A stretch of DNA of 64,000 nucleotides from Maritimibacter fusiformis (GTDB lineage Bacteria > Pseudomonadota > Alphaproteobacteria > Rhodobacterales > Rhodobacteraceae). Location of the stretch: positions 62,001-126,000 of the forward strand of contig NZ_VSIY01000005.1 in assembly GCF_008086115.1 (NCBI RefSeq), written 5' to 3'. Positions within the stretch are counted from its first letter, which is position 1. The number at the start of each line of letters is the position of its first letter. Below, piece after piece: positions 57,154 through 64,000 of this stretch. The position numbers and the translations under genes are program-made. Below the pieces are notes generated by a model. It ran no database searches. It saw nothing but the letters and a program-made list of their open reading frames with translations, and was not told where the DNA came from.

Positions 57154-57827
57154 CCCCCGAGGCGGCGCTGAACGCCCTGCGCGCCGAGGCCGACCCGACC
57201 CGTGCAGCGGGCGTCGCGGCCTACATGAAGGTCGAGCGCGACTACCTCGGCGTGCCGATGTCGGTGGTCAACGATCTGACGAAGGGCTGGCGCCAGACGC
57301 TCGATATCGGGGGGCGCGTGGCTCTGGCCGACGCGCTCTGGCAAACCGACATCCACGAGGCCCGGATCGCGGCGACCAAGCTTCTCACCCAGGCGCGGAT
57401 CAGGCCGGACGATGCCGTCTGGTCGCTGATCAAGTCCTGGGTGCCCGATTTCGACGGCTGGGCCATCGCCGATCACGCCTGCATGGCGGGTCACCGACGC
57501 CTCATGGCGAACCCGACCCGGGTGGACGAGGTCGAGCCCTGGACCACCTCGCCGCACCTCTGGACCCGGCGCGCGGCCTTGGTGATCACCCTGCCCTGGG
57601 CGCGGCTGAACAACCCCAAGCCTGGCGACATCGCGGTGCGTGAACGGGTGCTGGGCTGGGCCGCGCACTATGTCGACGACCGCGAATGGTTCATCCAGAA
57701 GGCGGTGGCATGGTGGCTGCGCGACCTGTCCAAGCATGACCCCGACCGGGTGCGCGCCTTCCTTGGCGAACACGGCCCGCGGATGAAGGCCTTTGCCCGC
57801 AAGGAAGCCGGGAAATACCTGAAATAG
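57150..57827 (+). CDS. AlkD-like DNA alkylation repair protein (HEAT-like repeats)
   Basis: A 225-residue all-helical protein of the DNA alkylation repair family. Helical repeats are visible in the tryptophan-rich segments DDAVWSLIKSWVPDFDGWAI, TTSPHLWTRRAALVITLPWAR and EWFIQKAVAWWLRDLSKHDP, the last with the conserved WWLR that lies near flipped bases in AlkD. AlkD excises N3/N7-alkylpurines without base flipping. Substrate range here is unproven. It overlaps glmS by four bases, an unusual partner for a cell-wall gene. Confidence 0.87.
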
Positions 57828-57849
57828 CCCCCGTCCCCGCCGACACGGG

Positions 57850-57880
57850 TTTCATCTTGGCCAAAATACTCAAATAAAAG
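57850..57880 (+). repeat. Intergenic repeat, copy D (TTTCATCTTGGC core)
   Basis: TTTCATCTTGGCCAAAATAC, then TCAAATAAAAG. Immediately before it, CCCGT/ACGGG can pair (from about 57830), so in this copy the TTT of the core follows a small stem, like a terminator. It sits between the convergent ends of the AlkD-like gene and ccmG. Confidence 0.72.
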
Positions 57881-57906
57881 AATAGAGCGCGCCGCAGGCG
57901 CTCCCT

Positions 57907-58446
57907 TTATTGGTGCGCTTCGGCCTTGGCGATGGCGGGGCGGATGATGGCCTCGAGAATGCCCTCGGTGATCGGGCCGGCGAACCGCTTGATCACGGTG
58001 CCGTCGCCTGCGATCACGAAGGTCTCGGGCACGCCGTAAAGCCCCCAGTCAAGCCCGGTGCGGCCGTTCGGATCGGCGGCCAGGCGGTCATAGGGGTCGC
58101 CCAGCTCGTCAAGGAAATTGCGCGCCTTGGCCGGCTCGTCCTTGTAGTTGATGCCGTAGATCGGGATGCCTTCCTCGGCCATCGCGACGAGTTGCGGGTG
58201 CTCGGCCCGGCACGGCCCGCACCAGCTGGCCCAGAAGTTCACCAGCACCACCTCGCCCGAGGCCAGGTCGTCGCGGGTGAAGGGGGTGGCGCCGTCGAAC
58301 GCGGTCAGGGTCAGGCCGGGCACCGGCCCGCCCTCGCGGGTCGAGGGCAGCGCGTTGGGGTCGTCGCGCCCCATGCCCCAATAGAACAGCACCGCGAGGG
58401 CTGCGAAGATCAGGGGTGGCAGAACCACCATCGGTCTAAGCGTCAT
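57907..58446 (-). CDS. ccmG: Thiol:disulfide interchange protein CcmG/DsbE
   Basis: A 179-residue thioredoxin-like protein anchored by an N-terminal membrane helix (residues 6-25). The active site is WCGPC (Cys76, Cys79), and the conserved cis-Pro region is GLYGVPETFVI. It keeps apocytochrome c cysteines reduced in the periplasm for heme attachment. It overlaps ccmD by 11 bp, closing the ccmABCDG run. Confidence 0.96.
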   Translation of the reverse strand: MTLRPMVVLPPLIFAALAVLFYWGMGRDDPNALPSTREGGPVPGLTLTAFDGATPFTRDDLASGEVVLVNFWASWCGPCRAEHPQLVAMAEEGIPIYGINYKDEPAKARNFLDELGDPYDRLAADPNGRTGLDWGLYGVPETFVIAGDGTVIKRFAGPITEGILEAIIRPAIAKAEAHQ

Positions 58447-58606
58447 CAGACTTGCCCCTCTTGGCGGCCCGCGCCTCGGCGGCCTCCAGTTGCCTGCGTG
58501 CCACCACCGACTGGCGCCAGCTCAGCCCCACCAGTGCCAGCACCAGAAAGATCGAAATTCCCCAGGCGGACAGGACCGCCTCGGCGTATTTTCCCAGGTC
58601 AGGCAT
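58436..58606 (-). CDS. ccmD: Heme exporter protein CcmD
   Basis: A 56-residue single-span protein: a short N-terminus (MPDLGKYAEAVLSAWG), one hydrophobic helix (ISIFLVLALVGLSW) and an Arg/Ala-rich cytoplasmic tail. CcmD helps release holo-CcmE from the CcmABC complex. It overlaps the end of ccmC by 8 bp and the start of ccmG. An upstream in-frame ATG (58636) is less likely. Confidence 0.92.
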   Translation of the reverse strand: MPDLGKYAEAVLSAWGISIFLVLALVGLSWRQSVVARRQLEAAEARAAKRGKSDDA

Positions 58607-59375
58607 CGGCCATCCTTTCACGAAGCTCCAGCGCATGCAGCCGGCGGCGGCGCAACTGGGTGCGGGTGCGGATGAACACCAGCGCCACGAACAGCGCCAC
58701 GATCCCGACCAGCGTCAACACCAACGGCTGCCAGTATACGTCTGCGACGTTCTCCTCGGCATCGAGCGACAGCGATGCGCCCTGGTGCAACCCCTGGTTC
58801 CAGAAGTTCACCGCATAGCGGCTGAGCACGGCAAACACCGACCCGACGATCGCCAGCACCGAGGTCAGATCGGCCGCCGTGTCGGGATCGTCGATCGCCG
58901 CCCAGAGCGCCATGTAGCCGAGATAGAACAGAAACAGGATCAGGAACGAGGTCAGGCGCGGGTCCCAGGCCCACCAGGTGCCCCACATCGGCTGCCCCCA
59001 GATCGCGCCGGTCAAGAGCGCGATCACGGTGAAAACCACGCCCACCGGTGCTGCCGCCTTGGCCGCCAGCGCGCCCACGTGGTGACGGCGCACCAGCCAG
59101 ATCAGCGAGGCCACCAGCATCATCGCCCAGGCGTTGATCGCCATCATCGCCGAGGGCACATGCACGTAGATGATCTTGACCGACGAGCCGAACTTGTCCG
59201 CCTCGGGGGTGAAGAAGAACCCCCAGATCAGGCCGGGAATCAGCGTCACCAGCGTCAGCCCCACCACCCAGGGCAGCGCCTTGCCGGTCAGGTGCATGAA
59301 CTTCACCGGATTGGCCCATTCCCAGAGCCAGTTCCAGGCGTCGCGCGATTGCTTGGTGCGTTCCATCTTGGTCAT
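58599..59375 (-). CDS. ccmC: Heme exporter protein CcmC
   Basis: A 258-residue six-span membrane protein that loads heme onto CcmE. The tryptophan-rich heme-handling motif WGTWWAWDPRLTSFLILF is in a periplasmic loop, and the two flanking His ligands are in YVHVPSAMM and in the NQGLHQGASL segment. It is preceded by ccmB with 51 nt between and overlaps ccmD. Confidence 0.96.
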   Translation of the reverse strand: MTKMERTKQSRDAWNWLWEWANPVKFMHLTGKALPWVVGLTLVTLIPGLIWGFFFTPEADKFGSSVKIIYVHVPSAMMAINAWAMMLVASLIWLVRRHHVGALAAKAAAPVGVVFTVIALLTGAIWGQPMWGTWWAWDPRLTSFLILFLFYLGYMALWAAIDDPDTAADLTSVLAIVGSVFAVLSRYAVNFWNQGLHQGASLSLDAEENVADVYWQPLVLTLVGIVALFVALVFIRTRTQLRRRRLHALELRERMADA

Positions 59376-59426
59376 GCCGATTGTCTATGCACGCCGGCCT
59401 GTTTCGGCAAGGGTGCCGGGGTCAAA

Positions 59427-60083
59427 TCAGCGTATGTTGATGCGTATTGCCGCAGCCGCCGCAAACGGCAGAAAGGCAACCACCCCGGCGGTGATCCCCG
59501 CCAGCATCAGGATCGGCGTCGTCACCGCCATGCCGGCCCCGCCGCGCGTCGCCGCCTCGGCCCCGAAAATCAACGTCGGCACATAGAGCGGCAGGACCAG
59601 CAGGCTCAGCAGAAGCCCGCCGCGTTTCAGCCCCACGGTCAGCGCCGCGCCGAACGCCCCGATCATGCTGAGTGCGGGCGTGCCGATCAGGAGGGTTACG
59701 AAGATCCACCAATGCCCCGGCGCCTGCATGTTCATCAGGATGCCAAAGACCGGCGCGGCCAGCGTCAGCGGCAGCCCCGTGGTCAGCCAATGCGCCAGCG
59801 CCTTGACCACCACCGCGCCCTCCATCGGAAGCGGCGCGGTCGCCAGAAGGTCGAGCGAGCCGTCTTCGAAATCGAGCTGGAAAATCCGGTCGAGCGACAA
59901 CAGGCAGGCGAGTAACGCCCCGACCCAGAGGATGCCGGGCGCGATGCGGGCCAGTGTTTCGCCTTCGGGGCCGACCGCGAAGGGCACCAGCACGGTGACG
60001 ATCAGGAAGAACGCAAGGCCAAGGCCGAAGCCGCCCCCGGCGCGCACCGCCAGCCTCAGATCGCGGACCAGAAGCGCGATCAT
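59427..60083 (-). CDS. ccmB: Heme exporter protein CcmB
   Basis: A 218-residue six-span membrane subunit of the CcmAB ABC complex. Features: the N-terminal [16 protein letters not shown], the conserved [19 protein letters not shown] and the hydrophobic [20 protein letters not shown]. Its start overlaps the ccmA stop by ATGA. With CcmA it uses ATP to free heme-loaded CcmE. Confidence 0.95.
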   Translation of the reverse strand: MIALLVRDLRLAVRAGGGFGLGLAFFLIVTVLVPFAVGPEGETLARIAPGILWVGALLACLLSLDRIFQLDFEDGSLDLLATAPLPMEGAVVVKALAHWLTTGLPLTLAAPVFGILMNMQAPGHWWIFVTLLIGTPALSMIGAFGAALTVGLKRGGLLLSLLVLPLYVPTLIFGAEAATRGGAGMAVTTPILMLAGITAGVVAFLPFAAAAAIRINIR

Positions 60084-60706
60084 GTGAATGCCTCGTCAAA
60101 AGCCGTCGGCGTGCGCGTCGGGCGGTCGGGATCGGCGCGAAACGGGGCGACGTCGAGGGTTTCGGCGGCAAGCCCCAGGTCGATATGGGTGGCGATCAGC
60201 GCGGCCCCGCCGCCCGCCACATGGCTTCGCACCGCATCCGCGAACAGCCCGACCGAGGCCTGATCCAGCGATACCGTGGGCTCGTCCAGCAGCCAGAACC
60301 GCCGCCCCGTCACCAATAGCCGCGCCAGCCCCAACCGGCGTTTCTGCCCCGCGGACAGGCTGTGGGCGGCGCGGTTGCGAAGCCCCTTGAGGTTGAACTG
60401 CGCAAGCGCCGGTTCGATGTCGGTGGTGCCATAGACCCGCGCCCAGAAGGTCAGGTTCTCCGCCACGCTCAGCGTCGCCTTCAACCCGTCGGCATGGGCG
60501 CCGTAGGCGATCGCCTCGGGCGGCAGGCCGATCCTGCCCGCCAGCGGCGGCTGCAACCCCGCCAGCGTGCGCAGCAGCGTGGTCTTGCCCGAGCCGTTGG
60601 GGCCGCGCAGGATCAGGATGTTCCCGGTCGTGAGCGTGAAGGTCAGCCCCTCCAGCACCGGCATCCCGCCGCGCGCCACGCTCAGGCCCTCGACCGTCAG
60701 TTCCAT
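60080..60706 (-). CDS. ccmA: Heme exporter ATP-binding protein CcmA
   Basis: A 208-residue ABC ATPase. Walker A is [16 protein letters not shown], the signature is [15 protein letters not shown] and Walker B is [11 protein letters not shown]. The start at 60706 lies 5 nt after the Mth938-like gene, indicating one transcript from the sec genes into the ccm genes. Confidence 0.96.
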   Translation of the reverse strand: MELTVEGLSVARGGMPVLEGLTFTLTTGNILILRGPNGSGKTTLLRTLAGLQPPLAGRIGLPPEAIAYGAHADGLKATLSVAENLTFWARVYGTTDIEPALAQFNLKGLRNRAAHSLSAGQKRRLGLARLLVTGRRFWLLDEPTVSLDQASVGLFADAVRSHVAGGGAALIATHIDLGLAAETLDVAPFRADPDRPTRTPTAFDEAFT

Positions 60707-60711
60707 GCCGT

Positions 60712-61065
60712 TCAGACCGGCAGCGCGGCCAGCGCCACGCGACGGCCCTCGGCCAGCAGGACGTTGTAGGTGCGGCAGGCGGCGGGGCTCGCCATCGGCT
60801 CGACGCCGATACCGGCTTCTTCCAGCGCCTCGCGCAAGGGTTTTGGCGGCAGCGCGGTCTCGGCCCCGGTGCCAAGGATCAGGACGTCGACCTCCCCGGC
60901 CAGCGCGATCAGGGTGGCGGAATCTTCGATCCCGCCCCAGCTTCGCGCCGCGTTGGCGGTGATCAGCATCGCGCCCTCGATCACCTGGCCCGCGACCCGG
61001 AAAAATCCGGGGCCGTAACCGTCGACCGGCCGTGCGTCCGAATATGTGATCTCGGTCAGTTGCAT
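60712..61065 (-). CDS. Mth938-like domain protein
   Basis: A 117-residue protein of the Mth938-like (DUF498) family: [40 protein letters not shown] and the final [20 protein letters not shown]. The human relative NDUFAF3 assists respiratory complex I assembly; the bacterial role is not settled. The sec-(TauE)-Mth938-ccmA order suggests an envelope or respiratory link, but only by position. Confidence 0.9.
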   Translation of the reverse strand: MQLTEITYSDARPVDGYGPGFFRVAGQVIEGAMLITANAARSWGGIEDSATLIALAGEVDVLILGTGAETALPPKPLREALEEAGIGVEPMASPAACRTYNVLLAEGRRVALAALPV

Positions 61066-61117
61066 GGCGCCTTGCTAGCGGCAAACGACGGCGAAGGAAA
61101 GCGCGCGATGGAAGGGA

Positions 61118-61870
61118 TCAGTCGAACAGCGGCAGACCCGACAGGGCGGAAACCGCGATCACGATATAGGCGACGGTGCGATAGGTGCGCTCGCGGTCTG
61201 GGTCGAACAGCCATCCGCCGATCAGGTTGGCGCCGAGGAACGGAACTGCCAGCATCAAGCCCAGAACCACCGCCAGCGCCTCGAGCCGCCCGGACATGCC
61301 AAGCATTGCCAGGGTCACGCCTACGACACCGCCAAGATAAAGCAGGAGGTTGGCCCGGATCGTCGGCGCCGGGTGCGGGCTGGCCATGTAGAGCAGGATC
61401 ACCGGCGGCCCCGACAGGCCAGTCGTGCCGCCGAGAAACCCGCCCAACGCCCCCGTGGCATAGACCATCCAGCGCCGCAGCGTGCCGCGATAGCGCAAGC
61501 CCGCCGCCAGCGCGACCAGCATCACCAGCGAAACCGCCGAGACGCCGTAGCGAAACAGTTCGACCGGCAACGAGACCAGCAGCCACAGCCCCAGCGGCAA
61601 GGCCACCACCATCCCGGCCAACAGCCGCAGGATGTCGCCCCGGTGCGCCACCCTCAGCGCGCGCGGCAGGTGCGGCAGTGGCCCGATGAATTCCATGACC
61701 AGCAGAACGGCCAGCGTCGAGACCGGCGGCAAGACCTGTGCGGCCACCGGCATGAACACCATCGCCGAGCCGAACCCGGCAAAGCCGCGCACCAGCCCCG
61801 CGATCAGGGCCGCCGCGATCAACCAGACAAGGCCGGGGGTGGCGAGCGCCCCGGCCAGCGCGTCAGGCAT
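61118..61870 (-). CDS. TauE/SafE-family membrane permease
   Basis: A 250-residue protein with about eight hydrophobic segments in two similar halves. The family motifs are GFAGFGSAMVFMPVAAQVLPP near the N-terminus and GGFLGGTTGLSGPPVILL in the centre. Members export or import sulfonates, sulfite or other small anions. It starts 8 bp inside the end of secF (ATG 61870; an ATG at 61876 is the alternative), so it is coupled to secF. Confidence 0.9.
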   Translation of the reverse strand: MPDALAGALATPGLVWLIAAALIAGLVRGFAGFGSAMVFMPVAAQVLPPVSTLAVLLVMEFIGPLPHLPRALRVAHRGDILRLLAGMVVALPLGLWLLVSLPVELFRYGVSAVSLVMLVALAAGLRYRGTLRRWMVYATGALGGFLGGTTGLSGPPVILLYMASPHPAPTIRANLLLYLGGVVGVTLAMLGMSGRLEALAVVLGLMLAVPFLGANLIGGWLFDPDRERTYRTVAYIVIAVSALSGLPLFD

Positions 61871-62831
61871 CGACATCCGCGAATTGGGTTCCCGCCTCGC
61901 CGTCGGGCTTGGACCAGTCGCGCTTGACGCCAAGTCGCAGCAGCAGCGCCGAGGCGATGAACACCGAGGAATAGGTGCCGATCACGATGCCGAAGATCAT
62001 CGCGAAGACAAAGCCCCGGATCACGTCGCCGCCCAGGACCAGCAGCGCGATCAGTGCCACCAGCGTGGTCGACGAGGTCATCACCGTGCGGCTCATGGTT
62101 TCGTTGATCGACAGGTTCAGCACGTCCTTGAGGCTCATCACTTTGTAGCGGCGCAGGTTCTCGCGCACCCGGTCATAGACGATCACGGTGTCGTTCAACG
62201 AATAACCCACGATGGTCAGAAGGGCCGCGATGATCGCGAGGTCGAACTTGATCTGGAACACCGCAAAGACGCCGATGGTGATCATCACGTCATGCACCAG
62301 CGACACCACCGCGCCGACCGAGAACTGCCATTCGAAACGCAGCCAGATATAGACCAGCACGGCGAAGAGCGCGGCGAGCACCGAGTAGATGGCCGTCATC
62401 ACCAGTTCACCCGAGACCTTGGGCCCGACGCTTTCGACCGAGGGGAAGGTGATGCCGGGGTCGATCTGCTGGAGCGCCCCTTCGACCGCGGCGATGGTCT
62501 CGGGCGTCACGCTTTCGGTGTCGCTCTGGGCCTCGATACGCACCATGGCCACGTTCTGATCGGGTCCGAAATTGGGGTCGAAGACCTCGGTGATCGACAC
62601 ATCGCCCAGCCCGAGCGGTGCGATGGCATCGCGGTATTCGCCCACGTCGACCGCGACCGAGCTTTCGGTGCGGATCGTGGTGCCGCCGCGAAAGTCGATG
62701 CCGAAATTGAGGCCCATCGCGAAAAACGCGATGATCGAGGCCACGACCAGCATGCTGGACAGGCCCACGGTGATCGGCAGGCGGCCGAAGAAATCCCACG
62801 AGGTGTTGTCGGGAACGAGTTTCAGGCGCAT
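61863..62831 (-). CDS. secF: Protein translocase subunit SecF
   Basis: A 322-residue six-span membrane protein. The signature FGIDFRGGTTIR follows the first span, and the RND-type segments YSLNDTVIVYDRVRENLR and TSSTTLVALIALLVLGGDVIRGF are in the later spans. With SecD it uses the proton gradient to pull exported proteins through SecYEG. It starts 13 nt after the secD stop. Confidence 0.97.
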   Translation of the reverse strand: MRLKLVPDNTSWDFFGRLPITVGLSSMLVVASIIAFFAMGLNFGIDFRGGTTIRTESSVAVDVGEYRDAIAPLGLGDVSITEVFDPNFGPDQNVAMVRIEAQSDTESVTPETIAAVEGALQQIDPGITFPSVESVGPKVSGELVMTAIYSVLAALFAVLVYIWLRFEWQFSVGAVVSLVHDVMITIGVFAVFQIKFDLAIIAALLTIVGYSLNDTVIVYDRVRENLRRYKVMSLKDVLNLSINETMSRTVMTSSTTLVALIALLVLGGDVIRGFVFAMIFGIVIGTYSSVFIASALLLRLGVKRDWSKPDGEAGTQFADVDA

Positions 62832-62844
62832 CGGGTCGGCCTTT

Positions 62845-64000
62845 CTAGACTACGAGTGTCTTGGGGCGGCGGCGTTCGAACCAGATCACGATCATCAGCC
62901 GCGTGACGTAGATCGCGGCGAAGACCGAGGTGATGATCCCGAGCGCCAGGGTAACGGCAAAGCCCTTGACCGGACCCGAGCCCATGATGAACAGGATCAC
63001 CGCGGTGATGAAGGTGGTCAGGTTGGCGTCGATGATCGCGGACAGGGCCTTTTCATAGCCGAGGTCAATGGCGCGGGCCGGCCCCCTGCCGGCGCGCAAC
63101 TCTTCGCGGATACGCTCGAACACCAGCACGTTGGCGTCGACCGCCATGCCGATGGTCAGCACGATCCCCGCGATCCCCGGCAATGTCAGCGTCGCGCCGA
63201 TGGCCGACAGAAGCCCGAAGATCATGCCGACGTTCAGGATGAGCGCGACATTCGCCAACAACCCGAACCAGCCATAGACAAGACCCATGAACAACAGCAC
63301 GCCGATAAAGGCGACGATCGAGGCGATCTTGCCGGCGTCGATCGAATCCTGCCCAAGCTGCGGCCCGATGGTGCGTTCCTCGAGGAAGGTCATCTCGGCC
63401 GGCAGGGCGCCGGCGCGCAGAAGAACGGCCAGGTTGGTCGATTCCTCGACCGTGAAATTGCCGGTGATGATGCCCGAGCCGCCCGGGATATGCTCGTTGA
63501 TGCGCGGGGCCGAGATCACCTCGCCATCCAGCACGATGGCAAAGGGGCTGCCGACGTTTTCGGCGGTGTAGTCGCCGAACTTGCGCGCCCCGGCCGGGTC
63601 GAACCGGAAACTGACCGCCGGGCGGCCGTTCTGGTCGAAGGTGGGCTGGGCGTCGACCAAGTCTTCGCCGGTCACCACCGGGGTCTGTTCGAGGACGTAG
63701 AAGATGCCGTCCTCGTCCAGAGACGGATAGACCACGTTGCGCGGACCCGGGCTGACGTTGCCGTCGGAGGTGCGGCTGATCACCGGGTTGAAGGTCAGTT
63801 GCGCGGTGGTGCCGATCAGTGCCTTCAACTCCTCCGCCGACCCCAGCCCCGGCACCTGAATCAGGATGCGGCGTTCGCCCTGGCGCTGGATCGTGGGCTC
63901 GCGGGTGCCGACCTCGTCGACCCGGCGGCGGATGATCTCCAGCGATTGCTGGATGGTGCGGTCGTCGGTGGCGGTTCTTTCGGCCTCCGACAGGGTTACG
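62845..64000 (-). CDS. secD: Protein translocase subunit SecD (C-terminal part; gene runs off the right edge)
   Basis: About 385 C-terminal residues are visible; the N-terminus lies beyond base 64000. The frame is open from the edge (TLSEAERTATDDRTIQQSLE, IIRRRVDEVGTREPTIQRQG) through the periplasmic P1 region and into the membrane part, with GLVYGWFGLLANVALILNVG, GIVLTIGMAVDANVLVFERI and the C-terminal spans ending RRRPKTLVV. Identification is secure from these segments and from the adjacent secF. Confidence 0.96.
   Translation of the reverse strand, partial: VTLSEAERTATDDRTIQQSLEIIRRRVDEVGTREPTIQRQGERRILIQVPGLGSAEELKALIGTTAQLTFNPVISRTSDGNVSPGPRNVVYPSLDEDGIFYVLEQTPVVTGEDLVDAQPTFDQNGRPAVSFRFDPAGARKFGDYTAENVGSPFAIVLDGEVISAPRINEHIPGGSGIITGNFTVEESTNLAVLLRAGALPAEMTFLEERTIGPQLGQDSIDAGKIASIVAFIGVLLFMGLVYGWFGLLANVALILNVGMIFGLLSAIGATLTLPGIAGIVLTIGMAVDANVLVFERIREELRAGRGPARAIDLGYEKALSAIIDANLTTFITAVILFIMGSGPVKGFAVTLALGIITSVFAAIYVTRLMIVIWFERRRPKTLVV

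Overview
The window is GC-rich alphaproteobacterial chromosome, almost certainly from the Rhodobacterales (Roseobacter/Paracoccaceae type). The pointers are the dusB-ntrBC-ntrYX-trkAH-hfq-hflX block, an ispD-ispF fusion, NtrC and NtrX without the sigma-54 contact motif, an Asp/Asn-type HemB like that of Rhodobacter capsulatus, and the secD-secF-(Mth938-like)-ccmABCDG order. I found no rRNA, tRNA, CRISPR array, transposase, integrase or phage gene, so this looks like ordinary chromosome with a few accessory patches.

Layout. 1-2.6 kb: the 5' part of mfd and a membrane protein. 2.8-4.6 kb: hemB and a Tat-type Ysc84 lipoprotein. 4.6-7.1 kb (minus): a beta-hydroxyacid dehydrogenase, a secreted phospholipase A2-like protein and two HupE/UreJ-type membrane proteins. 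7.2-9.6 kb: a penicillin-acylase-family Ntn hydrolase. 9.6-22.1 kb (minus, one long run): dusB, ntrB, ntrC, ntrY, ntrX, a small P-loop kinase gene broken by an amber codon, trkA, trkH, hfq, hflX. 22.3-25.9 kb (plus): ispDF, pgpA, pncC/cinA, a CorC/HlyC protein. 25.9-30.3 kb: an M23 lipoprotein, an Lrp/AsnC regulator, fpr, a Sel1-repeat protein, and infC with an ATA start and a clear terminator. 30.4-32.1 kb: an OmpA-domain protein with a long acidic linker. 32.3-40.8 kb (minus): a molybdenum hydroxylase operon, coxD-coxE-xdhC-molybdopterin binder-coxS-small secreted protein-coxL-coxM. Its CoxL carries the form II signature, so CO oxidation should not be assumed. 40.9-42.6 kb: two transporters.

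42.7-48.5 kb (plus) is the most unusual part: five tightly packed genes for a glycosyltransferase, a sulfotransferase, a fused sulfotransferase-like/glycosyltransferase protein, an FkbM methyltransferase and another glycosyltransferase. It looks like a pathway for a decorated, possibly sulfated and methylated, surface glycan. 48.7-52.4 kb: an unassigned protein, PEP synthase behind an FNR-type box, and an orphan Flp-like pilin. 52.6-57.8 kb: a DegT-type sugar aminotransferase, glmU, glmS and an AlkD-like protein. 57.9-64 kb (minus): secD (truncated by the window edge), secF, a TauE/SafE permease, an Mth938-like protein and ccmA, ccmB, ccmC, ccmD, ccmG.

Genes that work together: NtrB/C and NtrY/X (nitrogen signalling) with TrkA/H (potassium uptake) and Hfq/HflX; CcmABCDG (cytochrome c maturation) with SecDF (export); GlmS/GlmU (UDP-GlcNAc supply) next to a sugar aminotransferase. 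Many neighbours overlap by ATGA, indicating translational coupling. A short intergenic repeat (core TTTCATCTTGGC) occurs four times, each time beside a gene end.
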